Of a stretch of DNA of 64,000 bases, positions 1-7,192 are shown one piece after another. The stretch comes from an uncultured Myxococcales bacterium (lineage in GTDB: Bacteria; Myxococcota; Myxococcia; Myxococcales; Myxococcaceae), in assembly GCA_937980205.1 (NCBI GenBank), contig CALJKW010000038.1:31298-95297 (forward strand). The letters run 5' to 3'. Position numbers and translations under genes: made by a program. Under the pieces are notes generated by a model. It searched no databases. It was not told the DNA's origin and saw nothing but the letters and a program-made list of their open reading frames with translations. Each line of letters starts with the position of its first letter. Position 1 is the first letter of the stretch.

Positions 1-1805
1 GCGGCGCTGGCAAGGCGCAGCAGCTGTTCCTGCGGGGCTTCGACGCCGTGCACGGGCAGGACGTCGAGCTCAACGTCGGCGGTCTGCCGGTGAACCAGCC
101 GTCGAACATTCACGCCATCGGCTACGCCGACGTGAACTGGCTCATTCCCGAGGCGGTGCGAGAGATCAAAGTCACCGAGGGCACCTACCGCGCCTTCCAG
201 GGAGACTTCGCCGTCGCCGGCACCGTTCGCTTCGAGCTCGGCCTGCCGGAGCAGGGCTTCCTGCTGGGCGTCACCGCCGGCCGCTTCGGCACCTACCGCG
301 TCGTCGCCGGTGTCCGGCCGGGCGCAGACGAGGGCACGTTCGCCATCGGCGAGTACGCGACGTCGCAGGGCTTCGGCGAGGCCCGCGGCTACGGCCGCGG
401 CTCGGTGCTCGGCCAGGTCTCGACGCGCGTGGGGCCGGTGAAGTTGAGCGCGCTCGCCGGCAGCTACATCACGCAGTTCGACTCGCCCGGCGTCGTGCGC
501 GTCGACGACTACGAGCGCGGCCGCTTCGGCTTCTACGACGCCACTGCGAAGGGGCAGGGCGGCTCGGCGTCTCGGCACCAGCTGTTGCTCGGCGCCGACC
601 TGGTGCACGAGAGCGGCCGCACCACGCTCCAGGTCTACGGAATCCTCGCGGACCTCACCCTGCGCAACAACTTCACCGGCCACCTGCAGGACGCGCGCGG
701 CGACGGGCTCGAGCAGCAGCACGACACGAACATCGTCGGCGCGCGCGTTCAGCACCACCGGCACTTCACCGTCTTCGGCGCGCCGCTGAACCTCGACGTG
801 GGGCTGGGCGGCCGCCGCGACGGCATCGCGCAGACGCAGAAGGCGTACGACGAGAGCGACGGCCGCATCTCCGAGAACGAGATCGACGCCCGCATCACGC
901 AGAGCTCGGCGTACCTCTACGGCGAGGCCACCTGGAGCCCCGGCGCCTGGCGCTTCCTGCTCGGCGGTCGCGCCGACCTGCTCGCGTTCGACATCCGCGA
1001 CGAGATCGCCTTCACCAACCCGCGCTTCTACGACGGCAAGGGCTACCAGCGGACGGCGATGGGCGTTCACCCGGCGCTGAAGGCCGGCGTCGAGCGCCGC
1101 TTCGGTCAGAGCTTCCGCGCCTTCTTGAACTACGGCGACGGCTTCCGCTCTCCGCAGGCGCGCAGCCTCGCCCAGGGAGAGCGCGCGCCGTTCGCCACCG
1201 TCCGCGGCGGCGAGGCGGGCGGCGCCTTCGCGTACGGGCCCGTCGCGGCGCAGCTGTCCGGCTTCGCGTCGTGGGTGCAGGACGACTTCTTCTTCGACCA
1301 CACCGTCGGCAGCACGGTGTTCGTGGGCTCGACGGTTCGCGGCGGCGCGGCGCTGCAGCTCATCGCGCGGCCTATCGAGGGGCTCGTCATCTCCGCGAGC
1401 GGGACCGTCGCCACCGCGCGCATGACGCAGACGGGCGCCCTGCTGCCGTACTTCGCTCCGCTGGTGGGTCGCGTCGACGTCGGCTACTCGAGGCCGTTCA
1501 CGCTGTTCGACACCGAGCTGACCGGCCGCGTGGGCGTCGCCGGCACGCTCATCGGGCCGAAGCCGCTGCCGTACGGCGAGCTCTCGAACACCGTCGGCCT
1601 GGTCGACCTGCGCATGGGCCTGCGCGTTCGCTGCGTCGAGGTGCTGTTCGACGTCACGAACCTGCTCGACGCGAAGTGGCGCGACGGCGAGTTCGTGTAC
1701 GCCTCGCAGTTCGACGCGAGCGGCCCGCAGAGCCGGCTGCCCTCGCGGCACTTCACCGCGGGCGCTCCGCGGCAGGTCTTCTTCACCCTTCAGGTGCACC
1801 TATGA
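1..1805 (+). CDS. TonB-dependent outer-membrane receptor, 5' end missing
   Basis: The frame is open from the left edge (codons begin at base 3), so the signal peptide and TonB box lie outside the window. The first visible residues are plug-domain-like (FLRGFDAVHGQDVEL, then NIHAIGYADVNWLIPE). They are followed by about 500 residues of alternating polar and aromatic strands typical of a 22-strand barrel, ending in FFTLQVHL with an aromatic residue near the C-terminus. The family imports substrates such as siderophores, metals or cofactors across the outer membrane using TonB energy; the substrate cannot be read here. The stop overlaps the next gene by ATGA, so the receptor is translationally coupled to the lipoprotein genes that follow. 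A GTG at base 48 is an internal valine, not the start. Confidence 0.9.
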   Translation, partial: GAGKAQQLFLRGFDAVHGQDVELNVGGLPVNQPSNIHAIGYADVNWLIPEAVREIKVTEGTYRAFQGDFAVAGTVRFELGLPEQGFLLGVTAGRFGTYRVVAGVRPGADEGTFAIGEYATSQGFGEARGYGRGSVLGQVSTRVGPVKLSALAGSYITQFDSPGVVRVDDYERGRFGFYDATAKGQGGSASRHQLLLGADLVHESGRTTLQVYGILADLTLRNNFTGHLQDARGDGLEQQHDTNIVGARVQHHRHFTVFGAPLNLDVGLGGRRDGIAQTQKAYDESDGRISENEIDARITQSSAYLYGEATWSPGAWRFLLGGRADLLAFDIRDEIAFTNPRFYDGKGYQRTAMGVHPALKAGVERRFGQSFRAFLNYGDGFRSPQARSLAQGERAPFATVRGGEAGGAFAYGPVAAQLSGFASWVQDDFFFDHTVGSTVFVGSTVRGGAALQLIARPIEGLVISASGTVATARMTQTGALLPYFAPLVGRVDVGYSRPFTLFDTELTGRVGVAGTLIGPKPLPYGELSNTVGLVDLRMGLRVRCVEVLFDVTNLLDAKWRDGEFVYASQFDASGPQSRLPSRHFTAGAPRQVFFTLQVHL

Positions 1806-2509
1806 GATGGCTGGCCTTGTGGTGTCTGTCGTTGGTGGCGTGCGGCAGCGTCGAGCAGAAGCGCCGCACGTTCCCGGTCGAGATTTCGTCGCTGGCGCCG
1901 ACGGGCGCGAACGACTTCGGGTGGACGGTGAGCGTCACCTCGGCGACGGCGCGCATCGACACGGTGCGGTTCTTCGAGGGCAAGGTGCTGGTGAGCCAGG
2001 CGTGCCGCAGCAACACGAAGTGTTCCGAAGGCAGGGGCCCCGCCGGGCGACGATGGAGCTTCGACCCGTACGTGCTCATCGGCGGCAGCGCGTGGGCGCA
2101 CGCCGGCCACTACGTGCCGGGCGAGGCGCTGGGCGAGCTGCTGCAGTCGTCGGACGTCGACCTGCTCGCCGCGGCTCCGGTCGAGCTGGGCGTCGCGCAG
2201 GCGGTGACGGGTGAATACGGCTCGGTCGAGCTGGGCCTGAAGAACGCACACGTGAAGGGCACCGCGACCAAGGGCGGCATGACCATCGCGTTCGACACGA
2301 CGCTGTACTCGCCCGAGAAGCCCATCGAGGGCGTGAAGTTCGATCGGCTGGTGCAGGACGAGGTGGGCCGCGTTCACCTCGCCGTGAAGTTGCAGACGTG
2401 GCTGTCGCGCGTCGACTTCGCCGCCCCGTTCACCGCGGACGGTGCGGCGCGAAACGGCTTCATCCGCGGAGTTCAAGACACGAGTGCCTACGAGGTGACC
2501 TGGAAATGA
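1802..2509 (+). CDS. Putative lipoprotein of the TonB-receptor operon
   Basis: A 235-residue protein starting at the ATG that overlaps the receptor stop (ATGA). The N-terminus MRWLALWCLSLVACGSVEQ is a clear lipoprotein signal with lipobox LVAC, so it should be exported and lipidated. I recognise no named domain. The mature part is soluble, beta-rich, with a CRSNTKC pair of cysteines around residue 70 and a YVLIGGSAWAHAGHYVPG segment carrying two histidines. Its overlaps on both sides (receptor upstream, another lipoprotein downstream) suggest that it works with the receptor, perhaps in substrate capture on the outer membrane; that role is inference. Confidence 0.8.
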   Translation: MRWLALWCLSLVACGSVEQKRRTFPVEISSLAPTGANDFGWTVSVTSATARIDTVRFFEGKVLVSQACRSNTKCSEGRGPAGRRWSFDPYVLIGGSAWAHAGHYVPGEALGELLQSSDVDLLAAAPVELGVAQAVTGEYGSVELGLKNAHVKGTATKGGMTIAFDTTLYSPEKPIEGVKFDRLVQDEVGRVHLAVKLQTWLSRVDFAAPFTADGAARNGFIRGVQDTSAYEVTWK

Positions 2510-3312
2510 GAACGCTGCTTCTTTCGCTGGTGATGCTGTCGGGCTGTGGTGGCGCCGGCTCGGTCGTCTTCACGACGTACGGTGAGGAGTTCATCGAAGA
2601 CAAGATGACCGGCTTCGAAGACGGCTGGGAGGTCACCTACGACAAGTTCCTCGTGAACCTCGGCGAGATTCAGGTCGCCGACCGCAAGGGCAACGTCGCC
2701 GCCACGATGAGCGCGCCGAAGGTCTTCGACGTGAAGAAGAAGGGCCCAGTCGAGGTGACGCGCTTCGAGGGGCTGCCGGCCGCGCGGTGGGACGTCGTCG
2801 GCTACTCCATCGCACCGGTGACGGCGCAGGCCGTGGCGGGCAACGCCGACGCCGCCGACGTGCAGCTGATGCGCACGAGCGGCTACAGCGTGTACTTCAC
2901 GGCGACGGCGCGGAAGGGCGCCGAGTCGAAGACGCTCGCGTGGGGCTTCACGCACGACACGCTCTACGAAGAGTGCGCGCAGGAGACGCTGGGCGCCGGC
3001 GTCATCGTCCCCGTCGGCGGAGAGGACACCGTGCAGCTCACCATTCACGGAGACCACCCGTGGTTCGACGACCTGCAGTCCGACGACGCGAAGATGCGCT
3101 TCCAGGCGTTCGCAGACGCCGACAGGGCTCCCGCCGACGGCGTGGTGACGCTCGACGAGCTCGCGGCGACGCCGCTGACGACGCTGCCCATCGACCAGTA
3201 CGGCACGGCCGGGGCGGCGAACGTGAAGAACCTGCGCGATTTCGTGCAGACGCTCTTGCGCACCATCGGGCACTATCGCGGCGAAGGTGAGTGCTCTCCG
3301 AAAGCGCGCTGA
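2506..3312 (+). CDS. Putative lipoprotein of the TonB-receptor operon
   Basis: A 268-residue protein. The ATG overlaps the previous stop (ATGA). The N-terminus MRTLLLSLVMLSGCGGAGS is a lipoprotein signal with lipobox LSGC. The mature part has no domain I can name. It includes GWEVTYDKFLVNLGEIQV, a VYFTATARKG strand, and acidic DGVVTLDELAATPL near residue 225 that resembles an EF-hand-like loop, with nearby DDLQSDDAKMRFQAFADADRAPADG. Downstream it nearly touches the fourth gene. The chain receptor-lipoprotein-lipoprotein-lipoprotein points to a single envelope-located uptake unit. Confidence 0.8.
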   Translation: MRTLLLSLVMLSGCGGAGSVVFTTYGEEFIEDKMTGFEDGWEVTYDKFLVNLGEIQVADRKGNVAATMSAPKVFDVKKKGPVEVTRFEGLPAARWDVVGYSIAPVTAQAVAGNADAADVQLMRTSGYSVYFTATARKGAESKTLAWGFTHDTLYEECAQETLGAGVIVPVGGEDTVQLTIHGDHPWFDDLQSDDAKMRFQAFADADRAPADGVVTLDELAATPLTTLPIDQYGTAGAANVKNLRDFVQTLLRTIGHYRGEGECSPKAR

Positions 3313-3313
3313 C

Positions 3314-4180
3314 GTGCGCACGCTCTTGAGCGTCGTCGTGTTGCTCGCGGCGGCGTGCAGGGAGAAGCCCGCGTCGTCCGATGCGGTGCAGCGCGCCGAC
3401 ACCGACGTGAAGCCGGCGTTCGACGGAGCGCCGCGGCAGGTGACTGCGAAGGTCGCCGCGCTCTGCGAGGCGCTGCACCAGATGCCGGCAGAGCGCAGGG
3501 CCGCGTGCTGCCGCGGCCAGACCGCGGCGCACTTCGCCGGAGAGTGCGCGCGCGTCGTCTCGCTCGCGCTCGAGCAGGGCACCCTCGAGCTGCAGCACAG
3601 CGACGCGTGCGTGAAGGAGCTCGTGCTCGCGCACCAGGGCTGCGCGTGGGTGGGCCCGAACGAGCCGACGCTGCCCGAGTCGTGCAGCGGCGTCGTGGTG
3701 GGGAAGATTGCCGAAGGCAGGAAGTGCCGCTCGACGCTCGAGTGCGCGAGCGGGCTGCGGTGCCTGGGCGCAGGGCCGACGGCGGCCGGCAAGTGCGCTC
3801 CGCCGGGAGAGGACGGCATGGCCTGCGAGCTGTCGGTCGACGTGCTCGTCTCCTACCTGCGCCAGACGCTGCCGCCGCACCTCGAGTGCCGAGGGTTCTG
3901 CCAGCGGCACCGGTGCGAGTCGGTGTTGGCCGACGGCGGCGCGTGCACGCTGGACGCACAGTGCCCGCCCGGTCAGCGCTGCGCCGGGACCTGTGTGGCG
4001 GGCGCGCGCGGCGGAGCGGGAGACCGGTGCGTCCCGGGCGGCTGTGTGGCGCCGCTGCGCTGCATCGCCGGCGCCTGCGCCACGCCGAAGCCGGAAGGCG
4101 AAGCGTGCAGCGCCGACGTCGAGTGTCTCGGCGCGTGCCGCGCCGCGGACGGCGGAAAGCGGTGTGGGCCCGGCTGTTAG
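3314..4180 (+). CDS. Cysteine-rich lipoprotein closing the TonB-receptor operon
   Basis: I chose the GTG at 3314, two bases after the preceding stop, because it gives a compact lipoprotein signal MRTLLSVVVLLAAACREK (lipobox AAAC). An in-frame GTG at 3287 would add nine charged residues and overlap the previous gene. The 288-residue product has over 20 cysteines, largely in repeats of the type GxxCRSTLECASGLRCLG and GACTLDAQCPPGQRCAG, a disulfide-knot pattern common in secreted myxobacterial proteins of unknown function. A conserved N-terminal part contains CEALHQMPAERRAACC. It probably sits on the cell surface. No enzymatic motif is visible. Confidence 0.8.
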   Translation: MRTLLSVVVLLAAACREKPASSDAVQRADTDVKPAFDGAPRQVTAKVAALCEALHQMPAERRAACCRGQTAAHFAGECARVVSLALEQGTLELQHSDACVKELVLAHQGCAWVGPNEPTLPESCSGVVVGKIAEGRKCRSTLECASGLRCLGAGPTAAGKCAPPGEDGMACELSVDVLVSYLRQTLPPHLECRGFCQRHRCESVLADGGACTLDAQCPPGQRCAGTCVAGARGGAGDRCVPGGCVAPLRCIAGACATPKPEGEACSADVECLGACRAADGGKRCGPGC

Positions 4181-4247
4181 ACGACTGATCAGCAGTCAGC
4201 CCAGCTAGACGCCCCGAGCCGCGGGTTGATATCGGTCGCCCAGCTTC

Positions 4248-6233
4248 ATGCCTCACCTCGAGCACAACGCACTCACCCTGCTGCTGCTGCAGATCGTCGT
4301 CATCGTGACGTTGTCGCGGCTGCTCGGCCGCGTGCTCAAGCCGCTCGGCCAGCCGCTGGTCATCGCCGAGGTCATCGCCGGCATCCTCCTCGGCCCGTCG
4401 CTGCTCGGGCTCGTCGCGCCCGGGGCGATGGCGTTCCTCTTCCCTGCGTCGTCGCTCGCGGGCCTCAAGCTGCTCTCGCAGGTCGGCCTCGTGCTGTTCA
4501 TGTTCATGATCGGCCTCGAGCTCGACTGGAAGAACCTGAAGGGCCGCGGCAAGAGCTCGGTCGCCATCAGCCACGCGAGCATCGTTCTCCCGTTCATTCT
4601 CGGAGCGGGCCTCGCGCTCGTGCTCCGTCCGCACTACTCGAGCGACGCGGTGCCGCTGCTCTCGTTCGTGCTCTTCATGGGCATCGCGATGAGCGTCACG
4701 GCGTTCCCGGTGCTCGCGCGCATCCTCTCCGAGCGGCAGCTGCTCGGGACGCCGCTGGGCGCGATGGCGATCGCCTGCGCCGCCATCGACGACGTGACGG
4801 CGTGGTGCCTGCTCGCGCTCGTCGTCGCGGTCAGCCGCTTCCAGGGCATCGCGTCCGCCGCGTGGACGTTGGGGCTCTCGGCGGCCTTCATCGCCGCCAT
4901 CTTCTTCGTGGTGCGCCCGCTGATGCGCCGCTTCACGCAGCGCGTGAGCCGCACGCCGTCTCCGTCGGCGATCGTGGTCACGCTGCTCGTGCTGCTCGTG
5001 TGCAGCGGCATCACCGAGCTCATCGGCATTCACGCGCTGTTCGGCGCCTTCCTGTTCGGCGTCGCGATGCCGAAGGAGAACGGCTTCGCGGCGGCGCTCA
5101 ACGAGAAGCTCGAGACGGTGGCGGTGTCGCTGCTGCTCCCGTTGTTCTTCGCGTTCAGCGGCCTGCGCACGCAGATCGGCCTGCTCGACGGCGCCACCGA
5201 CTGGCTCGTCACGCTCGCCATCATCGGGCTCGCGACGCTCGGCAAGTTCGGCGGCAGCAGCGTCGCGGCGCGGCTCACCGGGGTGAAGTGGCGCGAGGCG
5301 AGCGCCATCGGAATCCTGATGAACACGCGCGGGCTCGTCGAGCTCGTCGTGCTCAACATCGGCTACGACCTCGGCGTCATCAACTCGACGGTCTTCACCA
5401 TGCTGGTGGTGATGGCGCTGGTGACGACGTTCGCGACGTCTCCGCTGATTCGGCGCGTGTACCCGATGCAAGAGCTCGCGCGCGAGCGCATCGACGCCGG
5501 CGCCGTGCCGCACGAGAAGAAGGGCCTGCTCATCTGCGTGGCGTACCCCGAGAGCGGCAGCGGCCTCGCGCTCGTCACCGCCGCGCTGCAGGACGCGTCC
5601 GGTGGAGCCGAGGCCACCGCGCTGCACCTCTTCCCCGCCACCGACCGCCCGTCCGTCGAGTGGAGCAACCTCGAGCGGCCGCCGCTCGAGAGCCCGCTCG
5701 GCGCCCTGCTGCAGCGGGCCGAGGCGCTTCACCAGCGCGTGCGTCCGCTCACCTTCACGTCGACGGACTTCGCCGACGACATCTGCCGCACCGCCGAGGC
5801 GAAGCAGGCCTCGCTCGTGCTGATGGCGTCCGTCCGGCCGCCGTGGGCGGGTGGAATGCAGACGGTGAAGCACGTCACCGCGCGCTGCGGCTCGCCGGTC
5901 GCGGTGCTCGTCGACCGCGGCCTGTCGAAGGTCGAGCGCGTCGTCATCGCGCTCACCGGAGACCCGCACGACGGCGCCGCGTTCGTGCTGGCGCGGCACC
6001 TGGGCGGCGCGCGCCCGAAGCCGGTGCGGCTCGGCGACGCCACCGAGCTGGGAGACACCGACCTCGTGCTGGTCGGCGCGAGCCCCAAGGCCGAGAAGCT
6101 CGACGCCCTGCTCGAGAAGTCGAAGGCGTCGGTGCTCTGGGTGCACCCCGCCCGCAGCGCCAGCATGGCGACCGCGGCGCTGGCGCTGCTCGAAGGGTCG
6201 CCGCCTGCTTCGGCGGCGCCCACCGTGAGCTGA
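4248..6233 (+). CDS. Cation:proton antiporter, CPA2 (KefB/NapA-like) family
   Basis: A 661-residue inner-membrane protein. Residues 1-390 form about 12-13 hydrophobic segments typical of the Na+/H+ exchanger fold (IAEVIAGILLGPSLLG early, then ACAAIDDVTAWCLLALV with the family's paired acidic residues DD in the ion-binding segment). The C-terminal 250 residues are soluble and resemble a universal-stress-protein-like regulatory region (LVLMASVRPPWAGGMQTVKHVTARCGSPVAVLVDRG). There is no TrkA-N motif. It would exchange Na+ or K+ for protons in pH or osmotic homeostasis. The gene stands alone, between the lipoprotein operon and a sigma factor. Ion specificity cannot be assigned. Confidence 0.88.
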   Translation: MPHLEHNALTLLLLQIVVIVTLSRLLGRVLKPLGQPLVIAEVIAGILLGPSLLGLVAPGAMAFLFPASSLAGLKLLSQVGLVLFMFMIGLELDWKNLKGRGKSSVAISHASIVLPFILGAGLALVLRPHYSSDAVPLLSFVLFMGIAMSVTAFPVLARILSERQLLGTPLGAMAIACAAIDDVTAWCLLALVVAVSRFQGIASAAWTLGLSAAFIAAIFFVVRPLMRRFTQRVSRTPSPSAIVVTLLVLLVCSGITELIGIHALFGAFLFGVAMPKENGFAAALNEKLETVAVSLLLPLFFAFSGLRTQIGLLDGATDWLVTLAIIGLATLGKFGGSSVAARLTGVKWREASAIGILMNTRGLVELVVLNIGYDLGVINSTVFTMLVVMALVTTFATSPLIRRVYPMQELARERIDAGAVPHEKKGLLICVAYPESGSGLALVTAALQDASGGAEATALHLFPATDRPSVEWSNLERPPLESPLGALLQRAEALHQRVRPLTFTSTDFADDICRTAEAKQASLVLMASVRPPWAGGMQTVKHVTARCGSPVAVLVDRGLSKVERVVIALTGDPHDGAAFVLARHLGGARPKPVRLGDATELGDTDLVLVGASPKAEKLDALLEKSKASVLWVHPARSASMATAALALLEGSPPASAAPTVS

Positions 6234-6280
6234 CGGCGGTGATGGCCGTCGTCGGGCTGCGCGGTCGACTCGGCGCGGAC

Positions 6281-6286
6281 TACACT
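6281..6286 (+). promoter_or_regulatory. Probable -10 hexamer for a leaderless sigma-factor transcript
   Basis: TACACT lies 8 bases before the GTG start at 6295, with no Shine-Dalgarno sequence between. A housekeeping -10 at this spacing would put transcription start at or beside the GTG. The same arrangement recurs at 34637 and 53455. Confidence 0.45.
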
Positions 6287-6294
6287 CGTCGCGC

Positions 6295-7149
6295 GTGGAC
6301 CGCATCACCGCTGCGTTTCTGTCTGCGCTGCAGCAGCCGGCGTGGCCCGAGCTTCCCGCCGCGCTCGCTGCGGTGCTCGCGCGCGCGCACGCGGCCTGGC
6401 CCACGCTCGACGTCGGCGACGAGCGCTTCGTGCGTCACCTCGCCGAGCGGCTGCAGCCTCCCGCGGCGGACGCGCTCGAGACGGTGCAGGCCGAGGACCT
6501 GTACCTCGCCTGCGCGTGCCGCCATCGCGTGCCGAACGCGCTCGAGCTCTTCGACACGCACGTCCTTCCCCGCATCGACGCGGTGGTGCGGCGCTACGAC
6601 TCCTCCGACGCGTTCGTCGACGACGTGCGCCAGTCGCTGCGGCAGAAGCTCTTCCTCGAGCCGCCCCGCATCGCGCAGTACTCGGGCCAGGGCCCGCTCG
6701 TCGCGTGGCTGCGCGCCGCGGCCGCTCGCGCCGCGGTGAACGCGCTGAGGCCCCAGGCCCGCGCGAGCCTCTCCGAGGCCGAGGAGCTCGACGTGCTCGC
6801 CCTCTCTGGGCCCGATCCGGATCTCGCCATTCTCCGTGGCAAGCACCAGGCGGAGTTCCGTGCCGCCTTCCAGAAGGCCGTGGCCGCGCTGCCGACGCGC
6901 GAGCGCACCGCCCTCAAGCTCAACGCGCTCGACGGGCTGTCGCTCGAGAAGATCGGCACGATGTACGGCGTCGACAAGTCGTCCGTGTCGCGCTGGCTGA
7001 CGAAGGTGCACCGCGAGCTGGTCGACCGGACCCGCGACGAGCTGAAGGTGCAGCTCGGCCTCCCGTCGGGGGACGTCGAGAGCCTGATGCTCGCGCTCCA
7101 GAGCGTGCTCGCGTCCGGCATCGCGCAGCTGCTCGCGAGCGAGAAATAG
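6295..7149 (+). CDS. Sigma-70 family RNA polymerase sigma factor, TIGR03001-like
   Basis: A 284-residue sigma factor. The N-terminal half contains DLYLACACRHRVPNALELFD, then a region-2-like stretch (DDVRQSLRQKLFLEPPRIAQYSGQGPLVAWLRAAAARAAVN, residues about 103-145). Region 4 is ALPTRERTALKLNALDGLSLEKIGTMYGVDKSSVSRWLTKVHREL. This matches my recollection of the group described as restricted to Myxococcaceae (TIGR03001), which is longer than ECF factors and has a divergent N-terminus. It starts at a GTG preceded by a -10-like TACACT, and the kinase gene follows after 43 bases, so the two are probably one operon. It should be controlled by that kinase. Confidence 0.85.
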   Translation: MDRITAAFLSALQQPAWPELPAALAAVLARAHAAWPTLDVGDERFVRHLAERLQPPAADALETVQAEDLYLACACRHRVPNALELFDTHVLPRIDAVVRRYDSSDAFVDDVRQSLRQKLFLEPPRIAQYSGQGPLVAWLRAAAARAAVNALRPQARASLSEAEELDVLALSGPDPDLAILRGKHQAEFRAAFQKAVAALPTRERTALKLNALDGLSLEKIGTMYGVDKSSVSRWLTKVHRELVDRTRDELKVQLGLPSGDVESLMLALQSVLASGIAQLLASEK

Positions 7150-7192
7150 GGCGCAAAATGCAACACTGGGCGGCGGCCCGTGTCGGGCTGGC

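Noticed and set aside
3273..6404. A 1,043-codon minus-strand frame.
   Set aside because: Antisense to the antiporter gene, whose membrane segments and DD motif are unmistakable; the shadow is His/Arg/Glu repeats.
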